From JAAXKN01 sp036261625 (lineage in GTDB: Bacteria; Bacteroidota; Ignavibacteria; Ignavibacteriales; SURF-24): 64,000 nt of DNA. The translations under genes were made by a program, and so were the position numbers. Below are positions 62,028 through 64,000 of this stretch, piece after piece. Location of the stretch: positions 62,001-126,000 of the forward strand of contig DATAKL010000054.1 of assembly GCA_036261625.1 (NCBI GenBank), read 5' to 3'. Each line of letters opens with the position of its first letter. Position 1 is the stretch's first letter. The notes below the pieces were generated by a model that saw only the letters and a program-made list of their open reading frames with translations, did not search any database and was not told the origin of the DNA.

Positions 62028-64000
62028 TTGTTAGATCACCTGAAACAATCGTTTTTAGAAGAAACCAAAGAGCTTCTCAGCCAGCTTGAGGAGTCGCTCC
62101 TTGAACTGGAAAATGAATCCAATGATGCTGAGCTTATTTCAAAGGTATTCAGAATACTTCACACGATCAAAGGCTCTGCCGGAATGTTTGACTTTGATGA
62201 CGTATCAAAGTTTACTCACGACATAGAAAATGTTTTTGATCTTATAAGAAACGGTGAAATTAAAGCGGATAAAAATATTATTTCTTTAACCCTTAAGGCC
62301 AAAGACCAGATTGAAAAACTGCTTGAGAAAAAAAGCACTTTGGGTGACGATGAAACCTTGCGGCTTGTGGAGGCATTCGGCAGTATAATGGCCGGCTTCA
62401 GGCAGAGCGGCACAAATGGAAAAACCTCCCTTAAGGAATCCCCTGCTGTAAGCCGTAAAGCCGGGGAGGAACTGACCACATACTTTATAAAATTCAAACC
62501 CGCGCAAGACATTCTGCAGAACGGCACCAATCCGCTTTTACTTCTAAATGAACTGCGGGATTTGGGTGAATGCTGCCTAAGCATGATAACGGATAAAATT
62601 CCCGGATTCAAGGATCTGGATCCTGAAAAATGCTATGTCTGCTGGAACATCCTTCTCAGGACAGAAAAAAATATGGATGCAATCCGTGACGTTTTTATTT
62701 TTGTTGAGGATGACTGTGAACTGATAATTTCTATAATTGAAGATGATAACCTCTCGGCTCTGAAGACCCTGGAAGAACATCATCAGGAGATAACAGGAAT
62801 TCTTTCTGAAGATCCTTCCAATATAATTGAAAGGCTGAAATCTCTTTTTAGAGATAAAGCAGGATTACAGGAAGTGGTTGCTGCTGCCCCCGCAGCAACT
62901 GTCTCCGGCCTTCCCAGGAATTCCAAAGCAGAGAAGGCAGCTGAGGCGGAATCTGTTTCCAACATAAAAGTCAGCTCTGAAAAGCTGGATTACCTGGTCA
63001 ATCTTGTAGGCGAGCTTGTGACGGTTCAGGCAAGGCTCTCTCAGACAGCATCGCAAAAGATGGATCCTGAACTCATGGCAATTTCAGAAGAAGTAGAAAG
63101 GCTTACCTGTGAGCTCAGGGACAATGCTTTGAACATAAGAATGGTGCCGATCAGATCTACATTTAACCGTTTTAAGAGACTGGTAAGAGACCTTTCGCAG
63201 GAGCTCGGGAAGAAGGTAGACCTGTTCACAGAAGGCGATGAAACGGAACTGGACAAAAATGTGATAGATAAGCTGAACGATCCTCTGATCCATCTTGTCA
63301 GAAACAGCCTGGATCACGGGATCGAAGCCTCACACATAAGGAGAGAACAAGGGAAGAGCGAAAACGGAGTCGTCATACTCTCGGCAGGATACTCCGGTTC
63401 AAACGTGGTTATCAGAATTACAGATGACGGTAGAGGGCTTGATAAAGAGACAATTCGCAAAAAAGCAGTTGAAAAAGGAATTATAGCAAAGGATGCCGTT
63501 TTAACGGAAAAAGAGATTTATAACCTGGTCTTTATGCCTGGATTTTCCACGGCTGAGAAAGTTTCGAGCGTTTCCGGCAGGGGCGTGGGTATGGATGTGG
63601 TAAGAAAGACAATCGAGTCCTTAAGAGGAAGTATAGACATTACGAGTGAATATGAAATCGGGACCACCATAACAATGAAACTGCCCCTGACGCTGGCAAT
63701 CATTGAAGGCCTTTTGGTTCAGATTGGTGACGACTACTTCATTATCCCTCTTTCAGCAGTCGAGGAATGCATTGAGCTCCGCCGGAGCGAAATGAAGAAT
63801 GAAAACGGGATGCATCTGGTAAACGTCAGGGGTGAACTGGTGCCCTTCATTTCTCTGAGGGAAAGATTTAACATAAGTGATAGTCCGGGCGAAATCGAGC
63901 AGGTGGTAATCACAACCGGCGAGAGCGGAAAGTCCGGCAAAGATACCAAAATCGGATTTGTTGTAGACAAGGTAATCGGAGAGCATCAGACGGTGATTAA
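62028..64000 (+). CDS. cheA: chemotaxis-type histidine kinase CheA (runs off window)
   Basis: At least 657 codons from a TTG with AAAAGGG upstream; no stop before the window end. Hpt domain (about 1-115) with phospho-His45 in I-L-H-T-I-K-G-S-A-G. A P2-like region follows (about 140-300), then the dimerisation helix pair (about 312-375; K-L-D-Y-L-V-N-L-V-G-E-L). The HATPase (about 380-545) has H-L-V-R-N-S-L-D-H-G-I-E, D-D-G-R-G-L-D and G-R-G-V-G-M-D-V-V. A CheW-like domain begins at about 556. It partners the tandem-tip MCP, STAS and CheY proteins. Confidence 0.95.
   Translation, partial: MLDHLKQSFLEETKELLSQLEESLLELENESNDAELISKVFRILHTIKGSAGMFDFDDVSKFTHDIENVFDLIRNGEIKADKNIISLTLKAKDQIEKLLEKKSTLGDDETLRLVEAFGSIMAGFRQSGTNGKTSLKESPAVSRKAGEELTTYFIKFKPAQDILQNGTNPLLLLNELRDLGECCLSMITDKIPGFKDLDPEKCYVCWNILLRTEKNMDAIRDVFIFVEDDCELIISIIEDDNLSALKTLEEHHQEITGILSEDPSNIIERLKSLFRDKAGLQEVVAAAPAATVSGLPRNSKAEKAAEAESVSNIKVSSEKLDYLVNLVGELVTVQARLSQTASQKMDPELMAISEEVERLTCELRDNALNIRMVPIRSTFNRFKRLVRDLSQELGKKVDLFTEGDETELDKNVIDKLNDPLIHLVRNSLDHGIEASHIRREQGKSENGVVILSAGYSGSNVVIRITDDGRGLDKETIRKKAVEKGIIAKDAVLTEKEIYNLVFMPGFSTAEKVSSVSGRGVGMDVVRKTIESLRGSIDITSEYEIGTTITMKLPLTLAIIEGLLVQIGDDYFIIPLSAVEECIELRRSEMKNENGMHLVNVRGELVPFISLRERFNISDSPGEIEQVVITTGESGKSGKDTKIGFVVDKVIGEHQTVI

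Overview
The window most likely comes from a chromosome of the Ignavibacteria/Chlorobi side of the Bacteroidota superphylum. The main evidence is three secreted proteins ending in the same ~85-90-residue type IX secretion-like sorting domain, with its YPNPFNPST core and a final basic/MxLLK tail. Supporting evidence is a GWxTD-domain protein, a Bacteroidota-type TTG/TAnnTTTG promoter, a SprA-related HEAAH protein, and Gram-negative outer-membrane genes (BamA/TamA-like, LptE, Mla). Coding is dense, mostly on the + strand, and several genes appear to use TTG or GTG starts. There is no phage, IS element, CRISPR array or classical genomic island.

Layout. 1-0.9 kb: end of trpB and trpA, translationally overlapped. 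1.1-7.5 kb: a sorting-domain secreted protein, a Nim-like flavin protein, a TauE/DUF1634 anion exporter pair, a secreted beta-lactamase-fold hydrolase and a DinB-fold protein. 7.5-7.8 kb: an initiator tRNA gene next to a 97-bp perfect direct duplication that copied its 3' end and terminator. 8-13.7 kb: recN, hemW, a small membrane protein, OsmC and a PAS histidine kinase. 14-19.2 kb: a secreted propeller protein, a multidomain amidase and an esterase. 19.2-33.9 kb: long + strand runs holding miaB, a SPOR protein, an MBL hydrolase, a receiver-less sigma-54 activator overlapping lptE, a processive GT2, a TPR protein, mpg, a heptosyltransferase-like GT9, a DUF3108 protein, a CPBP protease, a zinc-ribbon protein, cdsA, rimO and the GWxTD protein.

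34-48 kb: a PfkB sugar kinase, the HEAAH protein, a LytS/LytTR two-component pair, a secreted N/D/R-rich protein, a BamA/TamA-like protein, a UbiA prenyltransferase, rnhB-yraN, mlaE-mlaF-mlaD and uvrA. 48.5-53.4 kb is more accessory: an Lmo0937-type mini membrane protein, an extreme low-complexity secreted protein, an unrecognised helical protein, an RsbU/SpoIIE phosphatase and a second, orphan MlaE permease.

53.6-64 kb is a dense signalling block. It starts with a 1067-residue REC-PAS-GAF-PAS-HisKA_2 kinase and a REC-PAS-HisKA_3 kinase whose reading frame is broken at CTT TAA C. A NarL-type regulator follows, then a soluble MCP-like protein with two signalling tips, a STAS protein, a CheY and a CheA that runs off the window. 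The most unusual points are the prfB-like heptanucleotide at the frame break, the tandem-tip receptor/STAS/CheY/CheA set, and the tRNA-fMet-derived tandem duplication. All calls come from reading the sequence; no database search was run.
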